Assembly: GCA_964586675.1 (NCBI GenBank)
Contig: CAZPHQ010000028.1
Location: 1 to 45,889, forward strand
Length of the DNA stretch: 45,889 bases
Reading direction: 5' to 3'
Source: JADLGH01 sp964586675
GTDB taxonomy: Bacteria > Desulfobacterota_D > UBA1144 > Nemesobacterales > UBA2774
In this document: piece after piece, positions 23,106 through 32,307 of the stretch
Layout of the letters: every line of letters begins with the position of its first letter
Numbering within the stretch: position 1 is the stretch's first letter
Translations under genes and position numbers: made by a program
The notes under the pieces: generated by a model
What the model saw: the letters and a program-made list of their open reading frames with translations, nothing else
Databases searched by the model: none
Told to the model about the DNA's origin: nothing

Positions 23106-23519
23106 TTACTTCAGCTGCTGCAGTATTGTTGCGAGGTCTATCCAGACGTTCTCGCGCTTTATCATGCAGTCGTCCGAAAACTCGATGACATGCAGGAGGC
23201 GGAACTTGAGCGAGCGCCCGTTACCCTCCACGCCAAATGGGCTGCCGGGCGCCTTGCCTTGCCACATCGATTCGTCGACGAGGAAATTGTCGCCGTAAAG
23301 CCTTCTCAGACACGTGACCTTGCCGTCGGAAAGGTCCGAGAAAAGGTTCACGTAGAACGGCCGCGCGTTCTCGGGGCCGTACGTCGGCCCTGACGGCATG
23401 CCGACGATGTCGTGTATAACGTCCGGCGTCAGCGTGGAAAGAACCCCTTCCACGTTATCCGCCGCCTCGTAGCCGAAATGCTCGTCCATTATGCGGTCCA
23501 TATCTTCATTTGAAAGCAT
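23106..23519 (-). CDS. NTF2/SnoaL-like protein
   Basis: A 137-aa protein with the cone-shaped NTF2 fold: an N-terminal helix (MLSNEDMDRIMDEHFGYEAADNVEGVLSTLTPDVIHDIVG) that carries the 'a..Dvegvlstltpdvi.d' pattern typical of SnoaL-like proteins. A beta-sheet follows (CLRRLYGDNFLVDESMW, FRLLHVIEFSDDCMIKRENVWID). Such proteins bind small hydrophobic ligands, some being cyclases or isomerases. Start at 23519 after GGGGGTAACAAG. It is the first gene of an operon with the TetR gene, so it may handle the ligand that the regulator senses. That last point is inference. Confidence 0.8.
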   Translation of the reverse strand: MLSNEDMDRIMDEHFGYEAADNVEGVLSTLTPDVIHDIVGMPSGPTYGPENARPFYVNLFSDLSDGKVTCLRRLYGDNFLVDESMWQGKAPGSPFGVEGNGRSLKFRLLHVIEFSDDCMIKRENVWIDLATILQQLK

Positions 23520-23555
23520 CTTGTTACCCCCCTCGATGTTAAACAGGATGAGTGT

Positions 23556-23584
23556 ATTGTAATAAGACTGCAGTCTCATGTCAA
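23556..23584 (-). promoter_or_regulatory. Sigma-70 promoter with palindromic operator in the spacer
   Basis: On the minus strand TTGACA (23584-23579), a 17-bp spacer and TACAAT (23561-23556), the best match to consensus in the window. The spacer contains the perfect 12-bp palindrome AGACTGCAGTCT (23565-23576). A regulator bound there would block the polymerase. The TetR protein two genes downstream is the obvious candidate. Confidence 0.8.
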
Positions 23585-23867
23585 GATATTTTATCAAGAT
23601 GCGGGAAGGCGGGCGATCGTTCGTGCCGCGGAAGCGGTATCGTTTCCTCCAGCTTAAAGAAAGCATGAAGCGGCAACCGTTAATTTCCGCCGGGCTGCGC
23701 ACACACAACGGCAGCTCAGACAAGGGCCGGTCCATGCGACTGTAACCTCCCGTCATCAAATCATACTTCCCTGAACTTAAAATTCCGATTGAAACCAATA
23801 TTCAACGATATTAGAATTGATTCGTGAATTCATTTTCTCGGAAATAAAAGACCAAAGGAGGATTGTC

Positions 23868-24434
23868 ATGAACTCAGCAAGAATGTTTCTGATCGCGGGC
23901 CTGTTTCTGGCGGCCGGATGCGTATCGCAGTCGACGTACGACCAGCAGGTGGCCGAGACCCAGCAGCTCGCGTATCTGAACTCCGTTTATCAGCAGCTTA
24001 ACACGGCGCTCGCGGCGCAGGTCGCGGCCGACCAGGTACAGATACAGCAGCTCCAGGATCAGCTCCAGGTTACTCTCGTGAACGAGATACTGTTCGCCGA
24101 GGGCGGATGGGAGCTTCACGAACAGGGCAGACAAACCCTGAACCAGATAATCCCGGCGCTCCAGCAGGCGCAGGGCAAGTACATAGTCATACAGGGATTC
24201 ACCGACGACCTCGGGATTCTCGAGCCGCTGGCCGGTCGCTTCCCGACCAACTGGGACCTCGCAGCGGGACGCGCTGTTTCCGTCGTGCGCTACCTCGCCG
24301 AGAACGGGATAGACCCGAACCAGCTCGCGGCGGTTTCGTTCGGACAGTATCACCCGGTCGCGCCTAACGACACCCCCGAAGGACGCGCACAGAACAGACG
24401 CATAGAGATAGATATTCAGGACCAGATGCCATAA
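23868..24434 (+). CDS. OmpA-family peptidoglycan-associated lipoprotein
   Basis: A 188-aa lipoprotein. The lipobox LAAGC is followed by a Gln-rich helix likely to form a coiled coil (residues ~28-75, e.g. QVQIQQLQDQLQ), then an OmpA C-terminal domain (about residues 80-188) that binds peptidoglycan. Visible motifs are YIVIQGFTDD, NWDLAAGRAVSVVRYL, VSFGQYHPVAPNDTPEGRAQNRRIEI. Such proteins anchor the outer membrane to the wall. The ATG at 23868 follows AAAGGAGG, the best ribosome-binding site in the window. A hairpin at 24452-24488 lies after the stop. Confidence 0.9.
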   Translation: MNSARMFLIAGLFLAAGCVSQSTYDQQVAETQQLAYLNSVYQQLNTALAAQVAADQVQIQQLQDQLQVTLVNEILFAEGGWELHEQGRQTLNQIIPALQQAQGKYIVIQGFTDDLGILEPLAGRFPTNWDLAAGRAVSVVRYLAENGIDPNQLAAVSFGQYHPVAPNDTPEGRAQNRRIEIDIQDQMP

Positions 24435-24451
24435 GGCACCACGTAAAGTTA

Positions 24452-24488
24452 GGACGGCTCCTTTTCTCGAAAAGGGAAAGAGCCGTCC
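24452..24488 (+). terminator. Hairpin terminator after the OmpA-like gene
   Basis: Nine-bp arms GGACGGCTC / GAGCCGTCC enclose a second paired part (CTTTTC / AAAAGGG). The T-tract is weak. Confidence 0.6.
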
Positions 24489-24581
24489 ACTTCAATCTTC
24501 ATATCTGCCATATTTCGAACTCCATTATTTATAATTACATTACATATTTGAAGATATTGATATTTCTGCTATATTGATTGA

Positions 24582-24956
24582 ATGCTAACAAATAAACTAC
24601 TTATCATAATATCCTGCTCCGCTGTCGGATTCATGAGCGTCTCGTGCGTTGAAACTATGATAGCCAGCTACGCTTACAGGTCGGGGAAAACCCGCCAAGC
24701 GAAAGAACAGTTTCTGGCTTCATACAATCAAACGAATCTTGAACGGGAAAAAGCGGGACTGGCTCCACTGGATCTCTGTACGGAAAAGTATCACTTCGAC
24801 AAGAAATGGGCGGACGACGATCCGATCTGTGAAGAGAGAATAGCGAAGTACGAAGCCGGAGACAAAACCGCTCTTGGGCATCCTGTGCTCGAAGTTAAAG
24901 AACCAGCGGAACCTACACCTGGGCCGACACCCTCCACAGAAGCCGCTCAGGAGTAA
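24582..24956 (+). CDS. Small lipoprotein of unknown function
   Basis: A 124-aa lipoprotein with signal MLTNKLLIIISCSAVGFMSVSC (lipobox SVSC). The mature part has a helical segment rich in charged residues (RSGKTRQAKEQFLASYNQTNLEREKAGL), then a central LCTEKYHFDKKWADDDPICEERIAKYEAG with two Cys. It ends with a Pro/Glu/Thr-rich tail (EPAEPTPGPTP). I do not recognise the family. It has no clear ribosome-binding site, and its upstream region is AT-rich. It stands alone between the OmpA-like gene and the minus-strand lipoprotein. Confidence 0.7.
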   Translation: MLTNKLLIIISCSAVGFMSVSCVETMIASYAYRSGKTRQAKEQFLASYNQTNLEREKAGLAPLDLCTEKYHFDKKWADDDPICEERIAKYEAGDKTALGHPVLEVKEPAEPTPGPTPSTEAAQE

Positions 24957-25034
24957 GAACATTTATCGCCAAAGCGGACAGGTTCAAAGATGGCGGCTAC
25001 TTGGCTTGACGTCTTGGTCAGCAATCCGGGTGGA

Positions 25035-25562
25035 TTAAAAAATTATCGGCTGGTAGCACGAGGGCGACGAGGTATTGTCGCAGAAGCGGCAGGTTACCGG
25101 CTCTGTCCTGTATCCCGGTATATCCATCACCATGAAGAGCCTGTCTATCTGGAACGGGTCGAGGTCTGAAAGCGTACCGGCGAATTCGCCCTTGAAGAAC
25201 CTTCCGAACTGGTCCCTCTCGGCGACGTATAGCGAGATCGTGAGGCAGTCCGTAAATTCGGCGAGCCAGCCGTTTGTCGTGTTGAGCACGCCGAACTCCA
25301 TGCCGGGGTTCGACGTCCCGCTCAAGGGCGCGAATCTCCAGAAAAGATTGAAGACGTCACCCGATTCCTCGCCGACGCAGTCGTAGCACGCGAGCCCGTC
25401 GAGAACGCCGACCGAGCGTATCGTTTCCGCCGGGCAGGTGCCCGCTTCGAGGTTCGTCCCGAAGCAGTCGTTGATCTCGGAATCGCACGACGCGAGGGCG
25501 GCGCACGCGAGGATAAGCAGGATTAACGCCAACGCCGATTGATTTTTCAGGCCGCCAGCCAT
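25035..25562 (-). CDS. Cys-containing lipoprotein of unknown function
   Basis: A 175-aa lipoprotein. The signal is MAGGLKNQSALALILLILACAALASC with lipobox LASC. The mature part contains about ten Cys (DCFGTNLEAGTCPAET, ACYDCVGEES, DNTSSPSCYQP), suggesting disulfides, and strand patterns such as VFNLFWRFAPLSGTSNPG. The family is unrecognised. The start at 25562 lies seven bases after the extended -10 box TGATATAAT (25570-25575 on the minus strand) and lacks a ribosome-binding site, so the message should be leaderless. The same is seen at 3691, 37691 and 39434. Confidence 0.75.
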   Translation of the reverse strand: MAGGLKNQSALALILLILACAALASCDSEINDCFGTNLEAGTCPAETIRSVGVLDGLACYDCVGEESGDVFNLFWRFAPLSGTSNPGMEFGVLNTTNGWLAEFTDCLTISLYVAERDQFGRFFKGEFAGTLSDLDPFQIDRLFMVMDIPGYRTEPVTCRFCDNTSSPSCYQPIIF

Positions 25563-26010
25563 GATAGAGATTATATCACAGACGTTGTTGCTTCTGCGAG
25601 GCGGGCAGTGCGGTGCCAATTCATAAAAATCAGATTTCTCAGGGTCTTTCGGAAAGACAAAAGCTCTTGACAGTTTACTTGAGGAAGTGGATTCCCGTCT
25701 GTCCGGCTACGGCTCAAGCCTTCGCCGCGACAAGCGCGGGAATGACAAAATAAATACATAAATCCCCCCGTCCCCCCTTTTCCTAAGGGGGGCGAAAAAT
25801 AGAACGCGATGCTAATCATTCGTTGCTCCTGACTATATCGGTTTCCTATGCGCGTTGCACACACGTTGTGTGGTTTTCAGCAGCGTTCAAATTCAAAGCT
25901 GTGGTCGCGCACCTTATGATAATTGCACAATTTACCCTACGTCGATTGCCGGCGGACGCTGTCAGCAAAAAAGCCTTTGATGCGAGCCGACGAGCGTATA
26001 TTATTTCTAC
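25563..26010. other. Gap with dispersed repeats
   Basis: Contains a 'gggaatgaca'-type repeat (25735), the C/G-tract repeat (25762-25796) and an imperfect palindrome 'cacacacgttgtgtg' near 25860. Diverging promoters for the two flanking lipoprotein genes lie at its edges. No gene. Confidence 0.5.
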
Positions 26011-26457
26011 ATGCAGAAGCCGTCGCCTAAGGGAAACGAGGGGACGTCCCAAGCTTCCGCCCTTTTCGGGCGGGCGGCCGCTTTGTCGCTCTTTTTGCTT
26101 CTGGCCGCCGCCGCATCCTGCCGGAACTCTCCCGACTACGAGCTTCTTCTCGTGGGCTCGTGGGAAAGGTCGGCATCCGAGAAAGGATACTCCTTCAGGG
26201 GTTCGCTCGAGCTCAGGCCCGACGGCACGTTCTCCTTCACGTTCGAGGGAGACGCCCCCGGCCACTCGGACTCTCACGGCAAGTGGAGCCTTTCGGGGCG
26301 CGACATCACATTCCTCGACAATTCCTGCGCCGATCCCGGCACCTACAGGTTTTTACTCAAGCGGGACAAGCTCTCTTTCCTCCCGCTCCGCGAAGACTGC
26401 GGGCTCAGGAAGAACGCGCTCACCGGCGACTGGGAAAAGAAAACGGATGAGAAGTAA
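26011..26457 (+). CDS. Lipoprotein of the lipocalin-like type
   Basis: A 148-aa lipoprotein. After a charged start (MQKPSPKGNEGTSQ) comes a hydrophobic segment and lipobox AAASC. The mature part reads LLVGSWERSASEKG, GSLELRPDGTFSFTF, GKWSLSGRDITFLDNSC and ends with TGDWEKK. The alternation 'vGsWe......l.l..dGtf.f......g.W...g..i.l' is typical of small lipocalin-like domains that bind hydrophobic ligands. Function unknown. A TATATT box lies 8 nt before the ATG and no ribosome-binding site is present, so a leaderless message is likely. A bidirectional terminator follows at 26484-26520. Confidence 0.75.
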   Translation: MQKPSPKGNEGTSQASALFGRAAALSLFLLLAAAASCRNSPDYELLLVGSWERSASEKGYSFRGSLELRPDGTFSFTFEGDAPGHSDSHGKWSLSGRDITFLDNSCADPGTYRFLLKRDKLSFLPLREDCGLRKNALTGDWEKKTDEK

Positions 26458-26483
26458 ATATCCGATGACTGGAACAAAAATAG

Positions 26484-26520
26484 AGAGGGACCGACCCTGT
26501 CCGGACCGGCCCCTCTTTTT
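26484..26520. terminator. Bidirectional terminator between converging genes
   Basis: Stem AGAGGGACCG / CGG.CCCTCT with TTTTT on the plus strand, and a T-run on the minus strand (26474-26481 read in reverse). It serves the lipocalin-like gene (plus) and the interrupted nuclease gene (minus). Confidence 0.75.
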
Positions 26521-26541
26521 AATCATTGTTACAGATGCTTC

Positions 26542-29004
26542 TTACCTCCGCGATCTTTTCAGCTCGAAGCTGGCGATTATAGGATCGTGGTCGCTCGCGA
26601 TGGAATCCGGGAATTCCACGTTGACGTGAGCGATGTCGAAATCAGCCTTCCGAAGGAGTGATTCCGTTACGAACATGTGGTCGAGAACCTAGGAGTTCCC
26701 GTCGAATATGAAGGTGTAGGCGTTGTCGTCCCTGAGCTCGTCGATGAGGTTGTAGAGGATGCGCCCGCGATTCCTGCCCGGCAGTATCTCCGAGAGGTCG
26801 TTCGTGAACTCGAACGTGTTGAAATCCCCGATAACGACGACGTTGTCCTCGTCCGCCTCGTCTATCAGGTGCTCGACGTACTCGTGGAGCGCAAGCGTCT
26901 GCGCCTCGCGCTCGTCCTCGGCGACCTGAATGAAAGGCTGTGGCCCGCCGAATATCGGGGTCGAGCCGGAGCGCGACGACAGATGGTTGTTGATCAAGAC
27001 TATCTCCCTGCCGTTGAAGCTGAACCTGGCGAAGAGCGGGCTTCGCGAGCCGTCGAAGGCGTTCGTATTGCCGACGCCCGCAGCAGCCAGCTCGGCCGGC
27101 GTGAGTGCCTTGAACTCGACGACCGATACGCGCGCCGGGTTGTAGAGAAAGGCGTTACGTATGTTGCCGCCCGGAACGCCGCCCGAGGAGCCGTCGACCG
27201 GATCGACCTGCACGAAATCGTAGTCAGGCCCTCACTCGGCCAGGATAGCCTGCGCGAGCGCTTCGAGGGTGAGCGAAGCGTCGACCGTGCCGTCGTCCGT
27301 CTCGCCGCTGTTGTCCTGCACCTCCTGGAGCGCGATGATGTCAGGCGACTTGAGGTTGTCGACTATCTGCGAGGCGAGCTCCTGCCTCTGCGCGTCGTCG
27401 GAGCTGTCGGCGCTAAGGTTAAGGACGTTGTAGCCGGCGACCGTGATGTTGTCCCTGCCGGACCTGACGGACGTTTTTTCGGCCTTGAGACGGCTCGGGC
27501 GGAAGTCGAATTCTTCCGTCGCGTTCACCTCGAAATTCCCGAAGTTATACCCGACGACGCCGATCACGTCGTCGAGCACGTCGCCGACCGTTATCTGCGG
27601 AACCGGGAACGGGAATATCGTCCCGTCGAACTGTATCTGGACCCTCTCCGGGTTCTGGTCGCCCATGTTGTCCGGATGGGGCTGCAGCAGGATGCCGCCC
27701 CTCTTCGCCACGGCCTTATGCGGCGATACGAACTTCCCTTCGCTCACGAGCGTGAACAGCTCGCTGCTGAAGGAGCTGAACGTCGCCGTCGGCGATACCG
27801 CTACCGGCCTTTCGACCCGGACCCTCATCCCCTCGAGGCTCTCGAAGAAGTCTATGCCGTCCCTGTGCGGGTCGAAGAGGTTCGCCGCCGCATCGTCCGG
27901 GTCCTGAAGGTTTATAGGCGTTCCGATCTCGTCCTTGCTTATGACGTCGACCGTTGGGGGGATGCGTCCCCTCTTTCCGAGAAGGACCGGGAGGGGGAGA
28001 ACGTTGCCGCTCGATTCCACGACCACGCCCTAAGCGATAAGGCTCGTGGTGGAGAGGTTCCCCGTCGAAGCGCCGCCGGGTATGTCTTCCGCGACTATAC
28101 CCGTGACAGTCACTTCGTCTCCCGAATCGACAGATGCGCCAGAGAAAACGAATATGCCGTCCGAGGTTTTGATGTCCCCGTCGCCGAGCTTGTCCTGCAT
28201 GTAGAAGCCGTTAAAGGCGACAGCCGTGACTATGCCGGTCGTTTCGACGTTCTCGCCGAGGAGCGGGGAGATGTGACCCGCGCCCTGTATCTCCATTATC
28301 GTTGCCACGGTGGCTGGCGGAGGCGGCGTGCCGTCGCCGGCCGTGGGCGTATTGCCCGAGCCGAGGTTAAAGTCGTTCATCACCCAGTCGGAAGCGGCGT
28401 CCGCATCCACGCCGTCCGCAACCCGCCTCGCGCCCGGGGGGAAGAACGTGCCGTCGGGGCCTATCACTGGCGCGCCGAAAAAGAAGCTGTCGCCCGCGCC
28501 GCCGTCCGTTAGCGCGACCGCGTCGAGGACGACTTCCGTGCCGCTGACAGTGCCGCCGGTGATGCTGGCTGTCTCGACGAGCGCGACAGTCAGACTGCTG
28601 TTCTCCATGAAGTCATTGGCTATGTCGATGTCGGGCGTGACGCTGTAAATCGACGCCAGCCCCGCCGGGTTCCCGACGAGGAAGAAACCGTTCGCACCGA
28701 TCACGTCGCCGGGAGCGAAGTCCAGTCGGCGGTCGATCGCGCCGAGGCCGATCGCGTCGCTTTCGACGATTATGAGGCTGAGGCCGCCAAGGGAAAATCC
28801 GGGCGTGCCGAAGATCTCGACGAACTCGGTGTTGTCCGTTCCGGTATGGCTGGCCAGGACTTCGTTAATGAGCGCGTCGTCGCCTGTCGCCCCCGAAGCG
28901 GGCCTCGACAGCCACAGGAAAAATAAAACGACGAGCGAGAGCTTTATGAAGCTCCAAATATCCAAACCACTGTAATCATTAATTAATTTCATCTGCCTTT
29001 GCAT
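26542..29004 (-). pseudogene. Secreted LTD-OB-endonuclease (ExeM/NucH-like) with three in-frame stops
   Basis: One uninterrupted frame of 821 codons encodes a secreted nuclease but carries stops at codons 325 (TAG, 28032-28030), 591 (TGA, 27234-27232) and 772 (TAG, 26691-26689) before its proper TAA. Domains in order: signal peptide (...LSRPASGA), lamin-tail domain (INEVLASHTGTDNTEFVEIFG), YhcR-type OB domain (GIVTAVAFNGFYMQDK) and an endonuclease/exonuclease/phosphatase domain. Catalytic sites all remain: NVLNLSADSS, IIALQEVQD, NNHLSS, IGDFNTFEF, LDHMFV and SDHDPIIA. The third stop replaces the Gln of the usual NSQ-LDH motif, so it fits a CAG-to-TAG change. There is no frameshift over 2.4 kb. 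It is either a recent pseudogene or a read-through gene. Confidence 0.8.
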
Positions 29005-29299
29005 GGTACACCCCTCTTGCTTCTTTTTTTTGTAGTTTTAGAGCCGGAAAACCGCATACCCCAAGCCCTGATCAGGGATGTATTACAGCAAGCCAGAATA
29101 AAAGGTGTAGGTAAAAGTGTCGTGAATTCGACGTTAAAGAATCATTAACCGAATGCGCGGCGCCGGGAGGAGAAAATTTCGCGGCTTCGCACTTTTCCGG
29201 CACGCCTTAACGGGAAGTTAAAACTTCCTTAACCGCGGCTTAAACCCCCCCGGGTAAATTCTCAAAAAATTCTTTAAAATCCAAAAGGGGGTTGAAGTA

Positions 29300-31123
29300 A
29301 TGAAAAACGCTACAAGAACGATGAAATTCCGCTACACCGCGTTACTCGTTTTGCTGATAGCCGCTTTTACGGCTTCCGCATGCGACGACAAGAACAATAA
29401 CAATCCGCCAACGCCGTCCAGCGTGGTACTCACGGTCTTCCACAACAACGACGGCGAATCGCAGCTCGTGAACGCGGGCGAGGGGCTCGAAGATTTCGGT
29501 GGTCTGGCGAAATTCGCGACCCTTCTCGACAACCTCCGCGCGGAGGCCGACGCCGGGGAAGGGAGCGTCAACATAACAATCAACTCGGGCGACAACTTCA
29601 TCCCCGGGCCGGAATTTTCCGCGAGCATCGCTAAAGGCGTCCCGTTTTATGACTCGATAGGCCTTAACAGCATGGATTACGATGCCATGGCCATCGGGAA
29701 CCACGAGTTCGACTTCGGCCCCGACTTGCTCGAGCAGTTCATAATCAGCTTCGACAACCCGCCGCCGTTCGTGACGGCCAATCTCGTATTCACCGCCGAG
29801 CCCGTGCTTCAGGCGCTCGTAGACGACGGCATCATCGTACGGACGACCATCATCGAAAAGGACGGCCAGGAGATAGGCATAGTCGGCCTGACGACGACCG
29901 AGCTGCCGTTCATATCGAGCCCGAGGAACGTCGAAGTGCTGACCGACCTCGCCGGCATCGTGCAGACGGAAGTAGACGCCTTCGCCGACGCGGGCATCAA
30001 TAAGGTAATCCTCATCAGCCACCTCCAGGCGATAACCAACGAAATAGACCTCGCCGCCGAAGTCACCGGTCTCGACATTATAGTCGCGGGCGGCGGCCAG
30101 GAGCTCCTGGCTAACCCGGACGACCTCCTCGTGCCGGGCGACGAGCTCGCCAACGCCTTCGGCCCCTACCCTGTTGTAACCCAGCTGGCCGACGGCTCGG
30201 ACGTCCTCGTCGTGACGACGAACGGCGGATACAAGTATGTTGGGCTGCTCAAGGTCGAGTTCGACGCCGACGGCGTGATCATGGCCGTGGACGACGCGAG
30301 CGGCATATACAGGGTGGCCGGCGGGGACAATCCCGACGCCGTCGCGCCCAACGAATTCATACAGGTTAACGTCGTCGACCCGGTCGTGGAATTCACCTCC
30401 GGGCTCGCGGATAACGTTATCGCGGCGAGCGAGGTCGCGCTCGAAGGAAGGAGGAGCCCCGGCGTGAGGACAGAAGAGACGAACCTCGGCAATCTCGTCG
30501 CCGATTCGCTCCTCTGGCAGGCGAGGCTCCTGGCCGGCGAGTTCGGCGTAGCATCGCCCGACGTCGCGCTCCAGAACGGAGGCGGCATAAGGAACGACAC
30601 GCTCATACCGGCGGGCGCCATAACCGAGCTTACGACGTTCGACATACTGCCGTTCGCCAACTTCGTATCGATAGTGCCCGGCATACCGAGGGAGCAGTTC
30701 AAGGAGATAATGGAAAACTGCGTTTCGGTGGCCCCGACGGCAGACGGCCGCTTCGCGCAGATAGCGGGATTCTCGATGGTCTACGACCCGGCCGAAACCG
30801 CCCAGGTGCTCGACGATGACCTGGGCGTCGTAACGCCCGGCACCAGGGTCAGGAGCATAATCCTCGACAACGGAACGGTTATCGTGGCGGACGGGGCGGT
30901 GGTGCCCGGCGCCCCTGTAGGCATCGTGACGAACGACTTCTCTGCGAGGGGCGGCGACCAGTATCCGTTCCGCGACGCTCCGTTCACGACAGTCGGCGTC
31001 GTATACCAGCAGGCGCTGGCCAACTACCTCGTAGGCCCGTTAGTGGACGGCGCCCTCGGGGGAGTCGTAACCTCGGCCGAATATCCGGAAGGCGGCGAGG
31101 GAAGGATAACGATAGTCCCTTAA
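29300..31123 (+). CDS. 5'-nucleotidase/metallophosphatase lipoprotein
   Basis: A 607-aa lipoprotein (lipobox TASAC, lipid Cys28) of the UshA-like family, with an N-terminal metallophosphatase domain and a C-terminal 5'-nucleotidase domain. Visible: FHNNDGES, NSGDNFIPGPEFS, IGNHEFDFG, VILISHLQ and, in the second half, ETNLGNLVADSLLWQA, LQNGGGIRND and the substrate-stacking region GFSMVYDP. Two metal sites differ from UshA: the first DxH reads DGE and the GHxH motif reads GGGQ. A known subgroup of such enzymes shows similar changes. It probably releases phosphate from nucleotides in the periplasm. AGGGGGTTGAAGTA precedes the ATG. A terminator follows at 31158-31191. Confidence 0.88.
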   Translation: MKNATRTMKFRYTALLVLLIAAFTASACDDKNNNNPPTPSSVVLTVFHNNDGESQLVNAGEGLEDFGGLAKFATLLDNLRAEADAGEGSVNITINSGDNFIPGPEFSASIAKGVPFYDSIGLNSMDYDAMAIGNHEFDFGPDLLEQFIISFDNPPPFVTANLVFTAEPVLQALVDDGIIVRTTIIEKDGQEIGIVGLTTTELPFISSPRNVEVLTDLAGIVQTEVDAFADAGINKVILISHLQAITNEIDLAAEVTGLDIIVAGGGQELLANPDDLLVPGDELANAFGPYPVVTQLADGSDVLVVTTNGGYKYVGLLKVEFDADGVIMAVDDASGIYRVAGGDNPDAVAPNEFIQVNVVDPVVEFTSGLADNVIAASEVALEGRRSPGVRTEETNLGNLVADSLLWQARLLAGEFGVASPDVALQNGGGIRNDTLIPAGAITELTTFDILPFANFVSIVPGIPREQFKEIMENCVSVAPTADGRFAQIAGFSMVYDPAETAQVLDDDLGVVTPGTRVRSIILDNGTVIVADGAVVPGAPVGIVTNDFSARGGDQYPFRDAPFTTVGVVYQQALANYLVGPLVDGALGGVVTSAEYPEGGEGRITIVP

Positions 31124-31157
31124 ACGACGCATAGAGAATTGTAAAATCGAGACTTCA

Positions 31158-31191
31158 AAGAAGGCGGGCACGAATGCTCGCCTTCTTTTTT
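31158..31191 (+). terminator. Rho-independent terminator of the nucleotidase gene
   Basis: GC-rich arms AGAAGGCGgGCA / TGCtCGCCTTCT with a 4-nt loop, followed by TTTTTT. It lies 35 nt after the stop codon. The rest of the gap to 31502 has the C/G-tract repeat (31364-31402) and a 'ccgcgggaaatcgacgtagcag' repeat unit (31266-31300). Confidence 0.85.
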
Positions 31192-31502
31192 CGAACCTTT
31201 GGAACACCCGTGCCGCGCGATATCGTACAGCGCGCGGCGCACCGGATCATCCGGACATTGTGCGCGGACCACGTCCGCGGGAAATCGACGTAGCAGAGTC
31301 TGTGTAATTCATACTCGAATAGCGTTCGCTGATTTAAGCATCCTTGACACAGCGGCAGGATTTTTATCCCCCCTTAGGAAAAGGGGGGTATGGGGGGATT
31401 TATGATATTCCACTCATCCCGCTTCTGCCGATTTTACTGTGCCATGCGGGCTAGACTTTTTACATCCACCTTCCACGGAGGAATGCAGCCATATAGAATT
31501 AA

Positions 31503-32285
31503 ATGTCGAACACCATGAGAAAAAACTTCGAAGGTAAAACTGTGCTGATCACGGGCGGAGGGACGGGCATCGGCAAGGCCGCCGCGCTCGAATTCGCCCG
31601 CGAAGGAGCGCGCGTCCTCATCACGGGGCGGAGGGAAGGCAAGCTCGCCGAGGCCGCGCGTGAAGCCGAATCGGAAGGGTACGGAATCTTTTTCACCGTT
31701 TCCGACATATCAAAAGAAGAGGATTGCCGGAGCGCAGTCGGGCTCGCCGTCCGGGAATTCGGCGGCCTCGACATACTGTTCAACAACGCAGGCGTCCTCA
31801 TCCCGGGTGCGCTCCACGAGACGGCGAGCGCGGCGTGGGAGACGACGTTCGGCGTAAACGTTCGCGGCGCCTGGCTCATGAGTAAATACGCGATTCCTCA
31901 CATGCTCTCACGTGGGCGGGGGTGGATAGTGAACAACGCGTCTATAGTCGGCCTCAGGGGATTCGCCGGGCTCTCGGCATATACGGCGTCGAAAGGTGCC
32001 GTGATACAGCTCACGCGGAGCATGGCGCTCGAGTACGCCGACAAGGGGATAAATGTGAACGCCGTCTGTCCGGGGACAACCGTTACGCCGCTCGTGACTG
32101 AAGGCTTCATGAAGAGAGTGCCCGACCCCGAAGAAGGAATGCGGTTCATGAAAGCGCTTCACCCGATGGGGAGGCTTGCGCTTCCGGAGGAGGTCGCGAG
32201 GGCTGTGCTCTTTTTATGCGACGAGAGGTCGGGATTTATCACGGGCGCCGCGCTGCCTGTCGACGGCGGCTGGTGTGCGCGGTGA
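31503..32285 (+). CDS. Short-chain dehydrogenase/reductase
   Basis: A 260-aa classical SDR that oxidises or reduces a small alcohol/ketone with NAD(P). Signatures in order: VLITGGGTGIGKAAALEFA (TGxxxGIG, residues ~13-32), LITGRR, DILFNNAGVLIPG (NNAG), VNNASIVG with the catalytic Ser, YTASKGAVIQLTRSMALEY (YxxxK), INVNAVCPGTT and FITGAALPVDGGW at the end. Length is typical. The substrate is not predictable. A second ATG four codons in is possible. The region just before is the repeat-rich gap. It converges on the HigBA-like module. Confidence 0.92.
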   Translation: MSNTMRKNFEGKTVLITGGGTGIGKAAALEFAREGARVLITGRREGKLAEAAREAESEGYGIFFTVSDISKEEDCRSAVGLAVREFGGLDILFNNAGVLIPGALHETASAAWETTFGVNVRGAWLMSKYAIPHMLSRGRGWIVNNASIVGLRGFAGLSAYTASKGAVIQLTRSMALEYADKGINVNAVCPGTTVTPLVTEGFMKRVPDPEEGMRFMKALHPMGRLALPEEVARAVLFLCDERSGFITGAALPVDGGWCAR

Positions 32286-32307
32286 AACCACAACAAGCTA
32301 TAAGATA

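Noticed and set aside
26677..28512. Long plus-strand open frame of 611 codons
   Set aside because: It is the antisense shadow of the GC-rich nuclease gene on the minus strand, whose domains are clear. The translation shows no known domain.
26542..29004. Selenocysteine or pyrrolysine insertion at the internal stops
   Set aside because: Both TAG and TGA appear in one gene, the residues are not Cys-like or catalytic, and no SECIS-like hairpin or sel/pyl gene is in the window.
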